64,000 nt of DNA from Cenarchaeum symbiont of Oopsacas minuta (lineage in GTDB: Archaea > Thermoproteota > Nitrososphaeria > Nitrososphaerales > Nitrosopumilaceae). The notes beneath the pieces were generated by a model. That model had not been told where the DNA came from. It saw only the letters and a list, made by a program, of their open reading frames with translations, and did no database searches. Made by a program: the position numbers and the translations under genes. Positions within the stretch are counted from its first letter, which is position 1, and each line of letters starts with the position of its first letter. Shown here piece after piece: positions 8,148-17,756 of this stretch. Location: NCBI GenBank assembly GCA_029948415.1, contig JAJIZT010000001.1:730016-794015 (forward strand), written 5' to 3'.

Positions 8148-10010
8148 ATGACGGCAGATGAGAAAGCGATCAAAAGTTTTCGATCAGAAATACAAAAAAT
8201 ATGTGATGATGAAGGATTAACTTTAGATCGTGCATTTCCAAGATGGATATGCGAACATATTTTGGGCATTACTAAAAGTGATGTAATATCAGAAGCTGTA
8301 TCTATTGGTGGAAAAAATGATTATGGCATAGACATTTTTCATATTAATGAAGATGAAGATAATCAGTACGTATGTTGGATACAGGCAAAATATGGAGAAA
8401 TGTTGGATCGATCAATTGATAGAGATGGCATAATATCTTTTGGTAATACCATCAAATATTTGGAAAATTGTCCAAATCAAGCAAATAAAACATTTAAACA
8501 AAAATCTGATGAATTCAAAAAAATTATTCATGATAATGCAGATATAAAGAAAAGAATGATTTACGTTGTAACAGGTAAACTAAACGAGCAGGCAAAAGAA
8601 CAAATTACACGTGATGATTGGAAAAAGAATTTTACAGGTTATCAAAGTCCAATAGAATTTGAATTATTCGAAATGGATAAAATTCTTTCATATGTGAGAA
8701 AACCTCACACGCCATTGATTAAAATTGAATACGATGGTTCTGTGATAGAACGAAAAGATGATCTTACTAATAAAAAATCAGTCACAGGATACGTAAGTGC
8801 TAAAAATATAGTCAATATTGTTGAAAAACATCATGCAACATTGTTCTTTGAAAACCCTCGCAATACATTGGGTCTAACTAGTACAAATAAAGAAATTCTC
8901 AAAACACTTAGCAACAATGAATTAAAAAAGAGTTTTTGGAAATTAAATAATGGTGTTACTGGAATCTGTTCAAATTTTAAAAAAATTTATGATGATCCTA
9001 GATCATATGAAATAGATAATTTTAAAGTTGTAAATGGAAGGCAAACCACATCAACATTAGAAAAATTTAAGGGCGAATTGGAGGATGTATTTTTGTTAAT
9101 AACCATTCATGAAACAAAAGATGATGATGAACGAGATCGTATTAGTCAAGCTACAAATACACAAAATCCAATCAAACCTGTCGATCTAATAACTAATTTT
9201 CAGGAATTACGTGATTTAGAAATGGAATGTAATAATCAATTTAGTAAATTTTATTTTGAACGACAAACAAAAGGTCTTGCCGATATGTCTATAAAAAAAG
9301 AAATAACACCTAGAAGAATATTAGAAAAAGAAGAAACAGCTAGGTGTTATTATGCATATGCAATTGATCCAAGATTAGCAATCATGCCTGATAAAGATCT
9401 ATTCACTAAAAAACTCACACTATTTGCAGGCGAATCCCATTTTGACAAAGTTTTTAAAGATCGGAAAATAAAAGAATTAATCATACCACACATATTCATG
9501 AATATGATAGTTGCATTATTAAAAGAATACCAAAGAAAATTTAAAGATGACGAAGATAATGAGGATTATTCAAAATACAAATGGCTTTTAAGTAAAAAGC
9601 TTGTAAAATACTATATTTTACGATTTATAAATAAAGCTATGGAAGACATTGAACAATCCAAAAGGACAACTATTGAAAATAACATAATTCAAATTTTTTC
9701 AAAATTAGAGAAAAATGAGGAACTGCCAGATATATTTTTAGACATTGCAAAAAAAGGACTTGAATTTTTCATAATGTGTTATAAACTTACTTGGTGGTAT
9801 AATTACCCAAAAGATCTTGTGAAAAAGATTGAAGATCCCAACCGACCAGAAAAGCGAGAAGATCTTCCTAGTGCAGCAGATATTGTACGAGTGTTAAAAA
9901 TGCAGGAAAATGTATCTAGTTCAATATTTGAAAATAGATTAACTATAATAAAAGCAGCTGGAAAAGATCAAATCAAAGACAGACTTAGCAAACTTGAGGA
10001 TTGGAAATAA
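8148..10010 (+). CDS. AIPR-family protein with nuclease-like N-terminus
   Basis: A 620-aa member of the AIPR (abortive infection phage resistance) family. The core AIPR block FWKLNNGVTGIC followed by VVNGRQTTSTL (about residues 263-304) and TNTQNP is clear; most members have NGCQT where this has NGRQT. The N-terminus carries GIDIF at about residue 59 and IQAKY near 77, the D...QxK pattern of PD-(D/E)xK nucleases. I chose ATG 8148 over the GTG at 8130 because of TATA box spacing. The gene is followed directly by three same-strand genes. By position after dndA it probably belongs to the phosphorothioate-dependent interference module; that role is inference. Confidence 0.85.
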   Translation: MTADEKAIKSFRSEIQKICDDEGLTLDRAFPRWICEHILGITKSDVISEAVSIGGKNDYGIDIFHINEDEDNQYVCWIQAKYGEMLDRSIDRDGIISFGNTIKYLENCPNQANKTFKQKSDEFKKIIHDNADIKKRMIYVVTGKLNEQAKEQITRDDWKKNFTGYQSPIEFELFEMDKILSYVRKPHTPLIKIEYDGSVIERKDDLTNKKSVTGYVSAKNIVNIVEKHHATLFFENPRNTLGLTSTNKEILKTLSNNELKKSFWKLNNGVTGICSNFKKIYDDPRSYEIDNFKVVNGRQTTSTLEKFKGELEDVFLLITIHETKDDDERDRISQATNTQNPIKPVDLITNFQELRDLEMECNNQFSKFYFERQTKGLADMSIKKEITPRRILEKEETARCYYAYAIDPRLAIMPDKDLFTKKLTLFAGESHFDKVFKDRKIKELIIPHIFMNMIVALLKEYQRKFKDDEDNEDYSKYKWLLSKKLVKYYILRFINKAMEDIEQSKRTTIENNIIQIFSKLEKNEELPDIFLDIAKKGLEFFIMCYKLTWWYNYPKDLVKKIEDPNRPEKREDLPSAADIVRVLKMQENVSSSIFENRLTIIKAAGKDQIKDRLSKLEDWK

Positions 10011-10208
10011 ATGTCGTATAATAATATTAATGAAAAAATATTAAAAAAATTAGAAAAATTTTCTAAAAATGCATCAGAATTAAAAATGTGTAAAGAATTA
10101 TTGGAGCATGAATTATCTTGGACTGACATACATAATCCTCCATTTAAACGAGAATTTTCCCATACATTAACCAAGTTTTTTCCATTAGGTGAAAATGATC
10201 ATGTCTGA
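10011..10208 (+). CDS. Small hypothetical protein, 65 aa
   Basis: A short charged helical protein of unknown function. Its ATG follows the AIPR stop with no gap, and its end overlaps the SMC-like gene by 8 nt, so it is part of the operon by context. Composition is rich in Lys, Leu and Glu, with no domain I recognise. It may bridge the AIPR protein and the ATPase. Confidence 0.65.
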   Translation: MSYNNINEKILKKLEKFSKNASELKMCKELLEHELSWTDIHNPPFKREFSHTLTKFFPLGENDHV

Positions 10209-12414
10209 AAATATCAAAATTACATCCATAAAATTCTTAAATTATCGACAATATTTTGGAGAGCATAATATCAAATTTTCAAATCGTGATGAAGGATTTT
10301 CAGTAATTGTTGGAGAAAATGGAGCTGGTAAATCCAACATATTAAACGCCATGAATTGGTGTTTCTATGCAACCGAACCTCATGCTACGAAAAAAAATGC
10401 AGGGTATGGAATAATCAATGAAAAATATCTAAAGTCGATTGATAATGGGCGTATTGCCATAATGATGGTGCAAGTTGACATACAAAAAGGCGTTACTAAA
10501 TACAGAATTTCAAGAGTCTTGCAGATTATAAAAAACGAGTATCAATATGAAAGCACAGATACAAAAATAAGAATAATGACGATGGCACACGGGTATGCAT
10601 TACCAGCAGGCTGCGAAGTTATCAAACAACAATCTACATTTGAGATTATGGTGAAAAGAGAACATGAGCAAGATTTTCATCTTGTACGTGATACCCCACA
10701 TAAAATACTTATGAATGAGATATTGCCTGCAAGTTTATCATCATATTTCATTCTAGATGGAGAGTTTTTAGAAAAATTTTGGTCAGGCATACAACGAGTA
10801 AAAATCGGCATAGAACAAATCTCTCAACTTCATTTACTTACACTTACAAAAGACCATTTGGAATCATTCAAAAAAGATGTGCCATTGCTTAACGATAAAG
10901 ACATAGATAATCTCACAACAAAGATCAGATCGTTGAATTATCATAAAGATTCAGAAGATGTTCATGGCGTTAAAACATTTACTAGTGAACCTAGATATAA
11001 TTATGATGTAGATCTTGACAAAAATGAATTTTATCATGCAACCGGAAAACCTAGAATTGACGATATAAAGGACGATATTAAGAAAATGATAAATGACGCA
11101 AATGAAATTGCAGAGAAATTTGGTCAATCAAACATCGAAGTTGTAAAAAATATGAATACCGAGCAAAAACAAACTCAGAAAAAATATAAAGAATTTTCTT
11201 TAGAAGAAGAAAAATATGAAAAAGAGTATTATGCAAGTTTAATCGAAAACACTCCATTGATTTTTCTCAAATCTGCAATTAAAAATTCCATACAATTAGT
11301 AGACAATTTAAGAAAAAAGGGAGAATTACCTTATGAAGCAAAAAAAATATTCACAAATGATCTACTAGAACGTGGTACGTGTATTTGCCATACTGATTTA
11401 GAATCAAAAATAATTAATGGCATTGAAACAAATAATGCAAGAAATGAAGTAATTAAAGTTAGAGATCATATGAAAGGAGACCAGAGTTTAGATGTAACTG
11501 TTGCAATGAAATTTCATTTTGAAGAAAAATTATTGGGGGATTATGATAAATTTACCAAAAATGTGTTTGATGACCCTAGAATAAAATTTTCTGATGCAAG
11601 AAATAATTCTAACGAATATAATAAAAAATTAAAAGATATTAACATACAGCTCCAAAATATTGGCAATGTAAATATTGAAGCACTTGCTAAAGATCACGAT
11701 TATGTAATGAAACTTATCCAATCAAAGACAAATGAAATAAAAGATATAGAATATCGATTAAAATCTAACAGTGACAAAGTGCAAGAATTAGAATCTAAGC
11801 GTAAAGTTTTATTTGGAAAAAATAAAAAAGCCCATAAAATTGAACATGAGCAAAATATTTGGAATACATTACTAGAAATTATAAAAAGCACTCAGGGAGA
11901 ATTAAAACAAGAGATCAAAGATGAAGTACAAGAAAAAACAATGGAAATATTTTTAAAAACAATGTATAAAAAAGATCAATTTGAAAAATTTATTATTAAA
12001 GATAATTTTGAAGTCGAATTAATTGATCCTAGCCATAATTCTATATTGGGGTCATTGTCTGCAGGTGAGAGTCTATTTTTAGCGTTATCATTCATAAGTG
12101 CAATTAGAAATGTTACTGGATTTAAATTTCCATTAATTATTGATACACCATTGGGAAAAGTATCTGGAACACCTCGTTATCTTCTCAGTAGAGCATTACC
12201 CGAGTATTTGCCTGACGAGCAAATTATATTTCTAGCTACTGATACTGAATTTCTTAATCCTGACACAAATGTACATGAAATAGAAGGCAGGCCTGAATTA
12301 CCATTTGGAGAATTGCTTGAAAAAAAAATAAATGTGAAATATTATTTAATTAAAGGAATGGAAAAAAATATCGCTCAAATTGTTGATTATGTCCCAAAAT
12401 GGAGATCGAACTAA
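10201..12414 (+). CDS. SMC/RecF-like ATPase of the interference module
   Basis: An ABC-type ATPase (737 aa from the ATG at 10201) organised like DndD and Rad50. Walker A GENGAGKSNIL is near residue 38, a long coiled-coil middle carries a CICH motif at about residue 392, then comes the ABC signature LSAGES near residue 618 and Walker B LIIDTPLGK. The coordinates use the ATG at 10201 because AGGTGA lies a few nt upstream; an in-frame ATG at 10189 would lie in the preceding gene. It is distinct from dndD and from the Rad50 at 48.7 kb. Linkage to the AIPR gene and dnd suggests a DNA-sensing or blocking role against unmodified DNA. Confidence 0.85.
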   Translation: MSENIKITSIKFLNYRQYFGEHNIKFSNRDEGFSVIVGENGAGKSNILNAMNWCFYATEPHATKKNAGYGIINEKYLKSIDNGRIAIMMVQVDIQKGVTKYRISRVLQIIKNEYQYESTDTKIRIMTMAHGYALPAGCEVIKQQSTFEIMVKREHEQDFHLVRDTPHKILMNEILPASLSSYFILDGEFLEKFWSGIQRVKIGIEQISQLHLLTLTKDHLESFKKDVPLLNDKDIDNLTTKIRSLNYHKDSEDVHGVKTFTSEPRYNYDVDLDKNEFYHATGKPRIDDIKDDIKKMINDANEIAEKFGQSNIEVVKNMNTEQKQTQKKYKEFSLEEEKYEKEYYASLIENTPLIFLKSAIKNSIQLVDNLRKKGELPYEAKKIFTNDLLERGTCICHTDLESKIINGIETNNARNEVIKVRDHMKGDQSLDVTVAMKFHFEEKLLGDYDKFTKNVFDDPRIKFSDARNNSNEYNKKLKDINIQLQNIGNVNIEALAKDHDYVMKLIQSKTNEIKDIEYRLKSNSDKVQELESKRKVLFGKNKKAHKIEHEQNIWNTLLEIIKSTQGELKQEIKDEVQEKTMEIFLKTMYKKDQFEKFIIKDNFEVELIDPSHNSILGSLSAGESLFLALSFISAIRNVTGFKFPLIIDTPLGKVSGTPRYLLSRALPEYLPDEQIIFLATDTEFLNPDTNVHEIEGRPELPFGELLEKKINVKYYLIKGMEKNIAQIVDYVPKWRSN

Positions 12415-12828
12415 ATGTATGAAAATTATTTTCCAGATATAAATTATGGAGAATCTAACAAGCATATGTATACTGAGCTTATTAATAATTCTTGGTCGCC
12501 ATTTTTTGAACATTCTATTTGGGAAATTTTTATTTTTTGTATGTCATATGCATATGCAAAAAAATTAAATCCAAAAGATCCTGACGGAAAAGGAACACTT
12601 AATTCAAAAGTGTTTAAACCTAATACTCGTTACATAATGTATGCACTAGCGATAGATCACTATGATGATATTGAAGTTATAAAAAATTCAAACAAAGTTG
12701 TAAAAATTTGTGAAGAATATGCTAATGTTGGAATTAAAAAAATTTATCAAATATTTAAAAATAAACCCTCGGAAGTTCCTATAGAGAAAATATTTCAAGA
12801 TATGATATCTGAAATTAATGAAGAATAA
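12415..12828 (+). CDS. Hypothetical protein, 137 aa, end of interference operon
   Basis: A mostly helical acidic protein beginning immediately after the ATPase stop. I recognise no domain. It ends one base before the stop of the convergent helicase gene, so the two operons meet tail to tail with no spacer. Its conserved-looking aromatic N-terminus (ENYFPDINYGES) could help a profile search. By context it is the fourth protein of the AIPR/ATPase unit. Confidence 0.65.
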   Translation: MYENYFPDINYGESNKHMYTELINNSWSPFFEHSIWEIFIFCMSYAYAKKLNPKDPDGKGTLNSKVFKPNTRYIMYALAIDHYDDIEVIKNSNKVVKICEEYANVGIKKIYQIFKNKPSEVPIEKIFQDMISEINEE

Positions 12829-15024
12829 TTATGTCATATTTTTTATATATTCATAATCTAGTAATTTAAAGTCTATAGAGTACAAATTTGCAATATTTTG
12901 GATTTTCTCAATTGCATGCTCTTTATTTATCGCAATCATTGCAAATTCTTTATGTCGTAATAATTCTTTTGCTACTAATTTTTTCTCTCTTAGTAATATC
13001 GGTAATTCTAGATCAATAGGTGGAGGTTTTACTAATATGTCATAAATTATCGCTTTGGTTTTACCAGTTTTTTTATTTTGTCTCAATACGCGTCCTCTTC
13101 TTTGTATATACTGTTTTGGGTTTCCAGAACTCGCCATGATTATTGCAGTTTCTACTGATGGTATGTCTACGCCTTCATCAAGACATTTAATTGCAGTGAT
13201 ACAATCATAATGTCCTTGAGATAGTTTTTCAAGAATCATCCTTCTATCTTTTGTAGGATTTTCAAATGTTATTGAGGTACTAACTATTTGGTTGTCATTT
13301 AAGATTTTTTTAACATCGTTTAACTGTATTGTATTATTCAATGATGCGATCGGAGAAGGATTTGACGTGCAATAAATTAAAGTTTGTTTTATGTTAAATA
13401 TTGAATTTATAATTTTTTCAAGTATGAGTAATTTGTTTTGTGCATTTGCAACAAGATTCGCTCTTTGTATTTCTGCATTATAATTATATTCTTGTCTTTG
13501 ATTTTCATCTATTTTTTTCATAGAATATTTAGCAGCTATTTTTTTTGTCAATATGTTGTACATTTCCATTTCATCTGGAGTCAATTCTGCATAATATGGA
13601 TGGTATTCATAATTGCAAAGATAGCCTTTGTCAATTGCAGTTTTCAATGGCAGATCATATACTACTTTATTGAAATATTTGTATAACAAATTGGTTCCTT
13701 CAGAATCATAATGCCTGATAGGAGTTGCACTTAAACCCAAACGTCCCTCATATTGATCTAGTAGTGCAAATCTAGATACTTGTGATCCTATATTATGTAC
13801 TTCATCTACTATCAATATTTTTTCTGCATTCTGAATTTTCAAAATAAATCTCTTAAAATCATCATCATTAATTGTTTTATGTGTTGCATACACTATTACA
13901 TGCGATATTATATAATTTCCATTGAATAATTTCATGTTGAAATCATTCATAATATATTCAAATTCATTTCTCCAAGTATGATTTTCACCATAACAGATGA
14001 TTTCGCGTCCTACATGAATTTTATCCTCATCTGAAGCATCCAGATTGTATTCCATTAATTCTTTTTTCCATTGATCAACTAAATGAGTTTGAGGACAAGC
14101 TATAACAGTAATTGTTCTTTTTTTTGTTTTTTGAAAGTTATTAATACATCCTAACGCTGTGATTGTTTTGCCAGTACCTGTGGCCATGGAAAATATACCT
14201 ACATGATTATTTTCTATCCAATTATTTCTAGCAGTTAATTGATATGGTCTTAATTTTTTATCATGTTTATCAATTTGTTCTTTTTCATATTTAATTAATT
14301 GATGAATTTTATTTAATGTTTCTCTATATTCTTTATCTGATTTTGGGGATATTTTTAATAAATGATTTTTAACGGCAATAGGAATATCAAAAATTTTTAC
14401 ATGAGGTTCATCATTATTCCAAAGTTTATCAAATGATTTTTGATCATCATCAATAGCTTGTTTATTTGTTTCATCTTTCCAATTACAAAATGCTTTGAAA
14501 TTTTCAAAATTTTTAGTCCAACCAAAATTTGTTTCATTAATTGAACCCACAAATGATATGATATTTTTATTTGCATAATACACGATACCTAATTTTTCAT
14601 GAAATATGCCATTTCCATTTTCAGTTAATGCAATTTTTATTTCTAATTGTGGTTTTCCTTGTATTTTGTGTACTAGTAGATATGCCATTAGTTTTGAAAA
14701 ATAGTATTTAATATTTTTAGGATCATTATGCAAATCAGCAAAAAATGATTCTGTAATAATTTTTTCTTTCTCAACTGTACTTTTTTCTAAAAGATCTTTG
14801 TCATGGGATGAAAAATTTGGACTGGTCAATAATTGAATTCTACCATTATTTTCTATAAATTCTATAATCTCTTTTGAAATTGTTATAAACGATGTTGATG
14901 AAAAATAGCCAGCTTTTCTTTGATATAGTATGGAATTTTTTAACATGGGGCGATAAAAATCCTCAACAAGATTATCGTTTATTGAATTCCAACTTAATTT
15001 AGGCTCAAATTGATCTTGCATCTC
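12829..15024 (-). CDS. PLD-like nuclease fused to SF2 DEAD/DEAH helicase
   Basis: The N-terminal ~200 residues form a phospholipase-D-like domain with FHEKLGIVYY (HxK) followed by FVGSINETNFGW, as in restriction-associated PLD nucleases. An SF2 helicase follows: motif I MATGTGKTIT near residue 280, motif II DEVH near 407, and motif VI QRRGRVLR near the C-terminus. I place the start at ATG 15024, 4 nt after the HNH gene's stop, because the family begins with the LSWNSINDNLVEDFY-type segment; the frame is open to 15096. The architecture is common in type III-like, DISARM-like and Dnd-associated restriction modules. It probably works with the upstream HNH protein, with which it forms a two-gene operon. 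Confidence 0.87.
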   Translation of the reverse strand, partial: EMQDQFEPKLSWNSINDNLVEDFYRPMLKNSILYQRKAGYFSSTSFITISKEIIEFIENNGRIQLLTSPNFSSHDKDLLEKSTVEKEKIITESFFADLHNDPKNIKYYFSKLMAYLLVHKIQGKPQLEIKIALTENGNGIFHEKLGIVYYANKNIISFVGSINETNFGWTKNFENFKAFCNWKDETNKQAIDDDQKSFDKLWNNDEPHVKIFDIPIAVKNHLLKISPKSDKEYRETLNKIHQLIKYEKEQIDKHDKKLRPYQLTARNNWIENNHVGIFSMATGTGKTITALGCINNFQKTKKRTITVIACPQTHLVDQWKKELMEYNLDASDEDKIHVGREIICYGENHTWRNEFEYIMNDFNMKLFNGNYIISHVIVYATHKTINDDDFKRFILKIQNAEKILIVDEVHNIGSQVSRFALLDQYEGRLGLSATPIRHYDSEGTNLLYKYFNKVVYDLPLKTAIDKGYLCNYEYHPYYAELTPDEMEMYNILTKKIAAKYSMKKIDENQRQEYNYNAEIQRANLVANAQNKLLILEKIINSIFNIKQTLIYCTSNPSPIASLNNTIQLNDVKKILNDNQIVSTSITFENPTKDRRMILEKLSQGHYDCITAIKCLDEGVDIPSVETAIIMASSGNPKQYIQRRGRVLRQNKKTGKTKAIIYDILVKPPPIDLELPILLREKKLVAKELLRHKEFAMIAINKEHAIEKIQNIANLYSIDFKLLDYEYIKNMT

Positions 15025-15028
15025 ATCA

Positions 15029-16414
15029 CTATTTTCCAAGAATCCATCTTCCAAACCCATATTCGTGACAGATCTTATAATGACTTTGGATCTCATTTTC
15101 CCATAATCCCTTTAAAGAGAGTCGGTAGAGAGATTTTTCCATCAATTCCATAGTTTTTGAATATTTTTGATCACGTCCAATAAGATTGTCTACATATTTT
15201 TCTTCTGGAAGTGAACTGCTTTTTTTTAGGTTGCATTCTTTACAGGAAAGAACCAAATTCCATGCATTATCATCAAATATGTACGACCATGGTATAAAGT
15301 GATCAACATGGATGCATTTCTCTATTAGTTGATTGTTGCAATAAAAACAGTGATCCGAGTATCCCAAAAATACTTTTTTGTATTTTGTAAGCGAACCTCG
15401 TTCTGCTTCCTCATTGTCAACTTTTGCAGCAAGCATTGGAAGTCCATGATTTACTCTCTCCAAATATTTTATCCATTCTGCTAAAAGTGCACGCATTAGC
15501 AATCCGTAATTTTGTCTAAAAAATTCATGTGCTTCAGGTTTGAGAAATATTTTCTTTGCATCATCATCATAATCATAAAATACGTTGGCATCGGCGACAG
15601 AATTTCCACATGTAATCCGTTGAAATCTCTGTACGACCATTCCTTTTTTCTTTCTGGCCTCACCAAAAACATTTTCAAGTATGCCATTTCTTGCTTGTTT
15701 AATTTTATTCTGATCAAGATGTTTAAACTTGTATGGAGGTTTATCTCCGAATGCATCTTCTAGTATCTGTATCACCATAGGTCTTTTTTTAATGTGAAAG
15801 TCTTGTTTTATTTTAAATTTATATCTCTGATACCAATAATGTCTTAGAAACTCATTTGCAAGATATTCATATTTTATCTCCTTTGTCTGTCCTGTGGGTA
15901 AATTGTTTTTGCAATAATCTAATAAAGTTTTTCCTAGAGCAAATTTGTAAGTGTTATCCTTTCGTGATTTTGATATGATTGACAAAAATATTGTCCTCAT
16001 ACTCATATCGCCATCTTGTGACATTGGTTTGCGGATCTTTGTGCTCATTGTCGGCATATCTATTGAAATATTTGGATCCACTAGTCGGAAGAGCATAGTT
16101 CGTTTGGTACTACTCCAGTCTACGATAATCCCTTTTTTTCGTAGCTTTACAAGCTCACTGCTAGTTTGTATCATCAAAACGTTTGAAATTCTTTTTGGAC
16201 CCCACAAAGAAGGTGGAAGATGTAATTGTAATGCTACCCATTCATCTAAATCATGCTTTTTGTGCCAAACAGGATTGTCTTGGTATTGTAACTGTAATGA
16301 ATCTCCTGTATGAGATACGCCAAGATTTTTTACAGTATTGCCTATTTGTTTAAGCCCATGTAAAAGAAGATTTGGGATTTTTTGACGTTGAATTGGATCT
16401 AATACTGATTGCAT
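15029..16414 (-). CDS. HNH endonuclease, 461 aa
   Basis: The C-terminus has a clear zinc-type HNH nuclease: CFYCNN, then HVDHFIPWSY with catalytic DH, then NLVLSCKECNLKKSS completing a four-Cys site. The N-terminal ~140 residues look like a separate helical or winged-helix module. The middle (KDNTYKFALGKTLLDYC and onward) is shared with the protein at 35659-36717, which lacks the N-terminal module, so the window holds two paralogues. It is the first gene of the operon with the PLD-helicase. A restriction role against non-phosphorothioated DNA is inferred from position. Confidence 0.85.
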   Translation of the reverse strand: MQSVLDPIQRQKIPNLLLHGLKQIGNTVKNLGVSHTGDSLQLQYQDNPVWHKKHDLDEWVALQLHLPPSLWGPKRISNVLMIQTSSELVKLRKKGIIVDWSSTKRTMLFRLVDPNISIDMPTMSTKIRKPMSQDGDMSMRTIFLSIISKSRKDNTYKFALGKTLLDYCKNNLPTGQTKEIKYEYLANEFLRHYWYQRYKFKIKQDFHIKKRPMVIQILEDAFGDKPPYKFKHLDQNKIKQARNGILENVFGEARKKKGMVVQRFQRITCGNSVADANVFYDYDDDAKKIFLKPEAHEFFRQNYGLLMRALLAEWIKYLERVNHGLPMLAAKVDNEEAERGSLTKYKKVFLGYSDHCFYCNNQLIEKCIHVDHFIPWSYIFDDNAWNLVLSCKECNLKKSSSLPEEKYVDNLIGRDQKYSKTMELMEKSLYRLSLKGLWENEIQSHYKICHEYGFGRWILGK

Positions 16415-16463
16415 TTACTTTTTTTTCCATGTTTGCGTTTATGTACTTTTTTAAAACATAAAA

Positions 16464-16541
16464 GTATGAGGTAAGCTACTCCGTATTTTTGTGCGTAAAT
16501 GCCAAAACTTGATAATTATAGGCATGGACGTGATCTCATAC
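16464..16541 (-). mobile_element. MITE-1 copy, 78 bp, with perfect 8-bp target duplication
   Basis: A short non-coding element begins GTATGAGGTAAGCTACTCC and ends GTGATCTCATAC. It is the reverse-orientation relative of the copies at 22958, 26557/31834 and 48631. It is flanked by direct repeats ACATAAAA (16456-16463 and 16542-16549). The 8-bp duplication is the size made by IS66-family transposases, which suggests mobilisation in trans. Confidence 0.8.
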
Positions 16542-16562
16542 ACATAAAAGTATAAAGTCTGA

Positions 16563-16756
16563 TATTACTTAATTGTACAACTTTTGGTTACCACATCTCA
16601 TACGATCGAAAAAGCTTTTGATTAGAATGGAATTACCAAAACGCATACAAAAAGTTGAATTAGTTTGATCATGAAAAAATGTTAATCATCATATATGAAA
16701 ACAAAGGGTAAAGTCATGGATAAGCCCGTTAGAACAACCTAGTCGACATCCCATTA
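16563..16756 (+). mobile_element. Decayed remnants of IS-B end and IS-A
   Basis: Positions 16563-16583 (TACTTAATTGTACAACTTTT) resemble the left end of the IS at 45263. From about 16598 onward the sequence matches the 5' half of IS-A with many substitutions: CATACGATCGAAAAAGCTTTTG, then ATGTTAATCATCATATATGA, then CCCGTTAGAACAACC. These are fossils with no usable frame and fill the gap between the HNH gene and deoxyhypusine synthase. Confidence 0.55.
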
Positions 16757-16767
16757 TTAATCTATAA

Positions 16768-17727
16768 TCAAGTTTTAGAATCTTTTCGTTCTTTTAATTT
16801 TGAGACAAGTCCTGCATAAATGAACGGTAATATCGTAGTCGCCTCTGCATGCAATGTAGCCTGTTTTGCATCTTGTGTTACCTTGCCCCATGAGATTGCT
16901 TCCTTTACTTGTGCACCGCTGAGGCTACCATCAAACTCTTGTGCAGTCGTGATGTAAAATGCATAGTCTAGTCCTTCCCTATACTGATTCCACCACAGTG
17001 TATGGTGTTTTGAAATTCCACCACCAATCATGAACGCACCTGATTTTTTGGCTTTAAAGATCAAGTCAGATAGCAGTTCTGCATCACCTAGTAGATTCAG
17101 TTTAAAGTCACGATGTTTCTGTGCAAAGAGCCAGATTTGGTTCCCTACAGCGCCATCTACAATTCCTGGAACTATGACCTTTACATCATTTTTGTAAGCC
17201 CAGTAAAGATACGAATCCTCTCCAAGATGTTTTCCAATCATCTTGCAGATATCTACACTGGTCATCTCCCTTGTCCCGTTCTGGTATTCTTCTTCCAAAA
17301 ACAATTGCATCTTTTCCTCGATGAGTGGACCATAGCTATCTACTGGTACAAGAATATTACCTAATCGGTGAATGTTCTGATCTGCCAGTTTTTTATCATC
17401 CATGCTAAAAGATCCTTCCATATAATGCGAAAAATGCCTTGCAATGTCATGGTCTAACGAGCCACAAGTTACCATGGCAACATCAAACCATCTGTTTTTA
17501 ATCATGTCTCGAATTATTCCCCTAGTCCCAGTTGATACTATGGCAGCCACAAAGGATACAAATTTCAGACATTCCTCATCTGATATCATCTCTGTCAAGA
17601 TCTTTAATCCAACTGACAGATTTACCGATTCAAACCCACCTGATTTGGACATTTCTTCAAATATTTTCTCAATAGATGTATCCTCATCAATCTCCATATC
17701 CTTGACTGGTCTACCAATCTCTATCAT
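16768..17727 (-). CDS. dys: Deoxyhypusine synthase
   Basis: NAD-dependent enzyme that transfers the aminobutyl group of spermidine to one lysine of aIF5A, whose gene lies at 62233-62643. The protein is 319 aa, normal for archaea. Recognisable blocks are VSTGTRGIIRDMI, TCGSLDHDIARH, and near the C-terminus SWGKVTQDAKQATLHAEA, whose SWGK lysine corresponds to the family's catalytic lysine. A TATA box sits 26 nt before the ATG, so the mRNA is probably leaderless. It is a core gene surrounded by accessory DNA. Confidence 0.95.
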   Translation of the reverse strand: MIEIGRPVKDMEIDEDTSIEKIFEEMSKSGGFESVNLSVGLKILTEMISDEECLKFVSFVAAIVSTGTRGIIRDMIKNRWFDVAMVTCGSLDHDIARHFSHYMEGSFSMDDKKLADQNIHRLGNILVPVDSYGPLIEEKMQLFLEEEYQNGTREMTSVDICKMIGKHLGEDSYLYWAYKNDVKVIVPGIVDGAVGNQIWLFAQKHRDFKLNLLGDAELLSDLIFKAKKSGAFMIGGGISKHHTLWWNQYREGLDYAFYITTAQEFDGSLSGAQVKEAISWGKVTQDAKQATLHAEATTILPFIYAGLVSKLKERKDSKT

Positions 17728-17749
17728 TATCTGAATGGTAAAATTTAGG

Positions 17750-17756
17750 TATAAAA
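17750..17756 (-). promoter_or_regulatory. TATA box of deoxyhypusine synthase
   Basis: On the minus strand TTTTATA lies about 26 nt before the ATG at 17727, ideal for a leaderless archaeal promoter. Confidence 0.55.
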
